Below are positions 35,401 through 35,518 of a stretch of DNA of 35,518 nt, piece after piece. The notes beneath the pieces are model-generated. The model was not told where the DNA came from, did not search any database, and saw only the letters and a program-made list of their open reading frames with translations. The first letter of the stretch is position 1; each line of letters starts with the position of its first letter. The stretch covers positions 1 to 35,518 of the forward strand of contig JARIAN010000078.1 of the NCBI GenBank assembly GCA_029257865.1, in the 5' to 3' direction. Origin of the DNA: Phocaeicola sp. (GTDB taxonomy: Bacteria > Bacteroidota > Bacteroidia > Bacteroidales > Bacteroidaceae). The translations under genes and the position numbers were made by a program.

Positions 35401-35518
35401 GAAAAAGTAATCACAAATCAGAGTACTCTGAGGATTATATAAAAAATATAGAGTTCGCCAACTCCTTATCCGGGGATTTGACGAACTCTAATTTTTATTG
35501 ATTGAGCTGTTATATGGC
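35400..35518 (-). mobile_element. Probable end of an insertion element (partial)
   Basis: A palindrome CAGAGTACTCTG (35419-35430) and a large hairpin with AGAGTTCG/CGAACTCT ends (35450-35489) separate the fucosidase remnant from the window edge. The hairpin has T-runs on both sides and can act as a bidirectional terminator. On the minus strand an open frame reaching in from beyond the window ends PYNSSINKN at a TAG (35488-35490), as the last residues of a transposase might. The element type and exact border cannot be read here. Confidence 0.45.

Overview
The window looks like a chromosomal segment of a gut Bacteroidales bacterium, most likely Bacteroides or Phocaeicola (a P. vulgatus/dorei-type genome would fit; the species is inference). 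The supporting signs are a SusC/SusD pair with surface lipoproteins, several promoters of the Bacteroidetes type (-33 TTTG, -7 TAnnTTTG) with no strong Shine-Dalgarno sequences, the gene order rplM-rpsI-rpsB-tsf, a eukaryote-like SUI1 factor, a TGS-uridine kinase fusion and the dut-TPR-DUF4292-EnvC cluster. No rRNA, tRNA or CRISPR array was found.

Layout. 1-440 is a non-coding element with a diverged, gap-free second copy at 15515-15955. 515-9276 (minus) is a small polysaccharide utilisation locus: SusC, SusD, a DUF5017 surface glycan-binding lipoprotein and a PL8 lyase that keeps the catalytic residues of chondroitin ABC lyase. Its 470-bp upstream region is rich in palindromes. 9784-11542 (minus) is rex, an FAH-family hydrolase and ispF, tightly packed. 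A SUI1 gene (11717-12055, plus) converges on the ribosomal cluster 12127-15174 (minus; rplM, rpsI, rpsB, tsf), which has a near-consensus promoter and structured spacers. Next come the second element copy and a small remnant that resembles a beta-propeller gene. 16436-20700 (minus) is purB, a pseudouridine synthase with a long repetitive Arg/Gly/Asn/Tyr-rich N terminus, and asnS. 20909-23145 (plus) is a 58-residue DUF4250 gene and a DsbD-like reductant transporter. 23246-27638 (minus) is dut, a TPR lipoprotein, a DUF4292 lipoprotein and an EnvC-like degenerate M23 protein. 27835-29526 (minus) is a Na/Pi cotransporter-family protein, divergent from the TGS-uridine kinase at 29617-31281. 31531-35490 (minus) is a host-glycan locus: a Ser-type sulfatase, a GH20 hexosaminidase and a GH29 fucosidase that has lost its 5' part at what looks like the end of an insertion element.

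How the genes work together. The two glycan loci point to use of host glycans. SusC/D plus the PL8 lyase would bind, import and cleave glycosaminoglycan-like chains. The sulfatase, hexosaminidase and former fucosidase would strip sulfated, GlcNAc- and fucose-capped mucin-type chains. The middle of the window is housekeeping: translation, nucleotide metabolism, isoprenoid synthesis, redox sensing and envelope maintenance. Nothing here is clearly a new defence or mobile system. The most unusual signals are non-coding: the paired 430-nt elements with a conserved hairpin, the operator-like array ahead of susC, and the structured spacers in the ribosomal operon.
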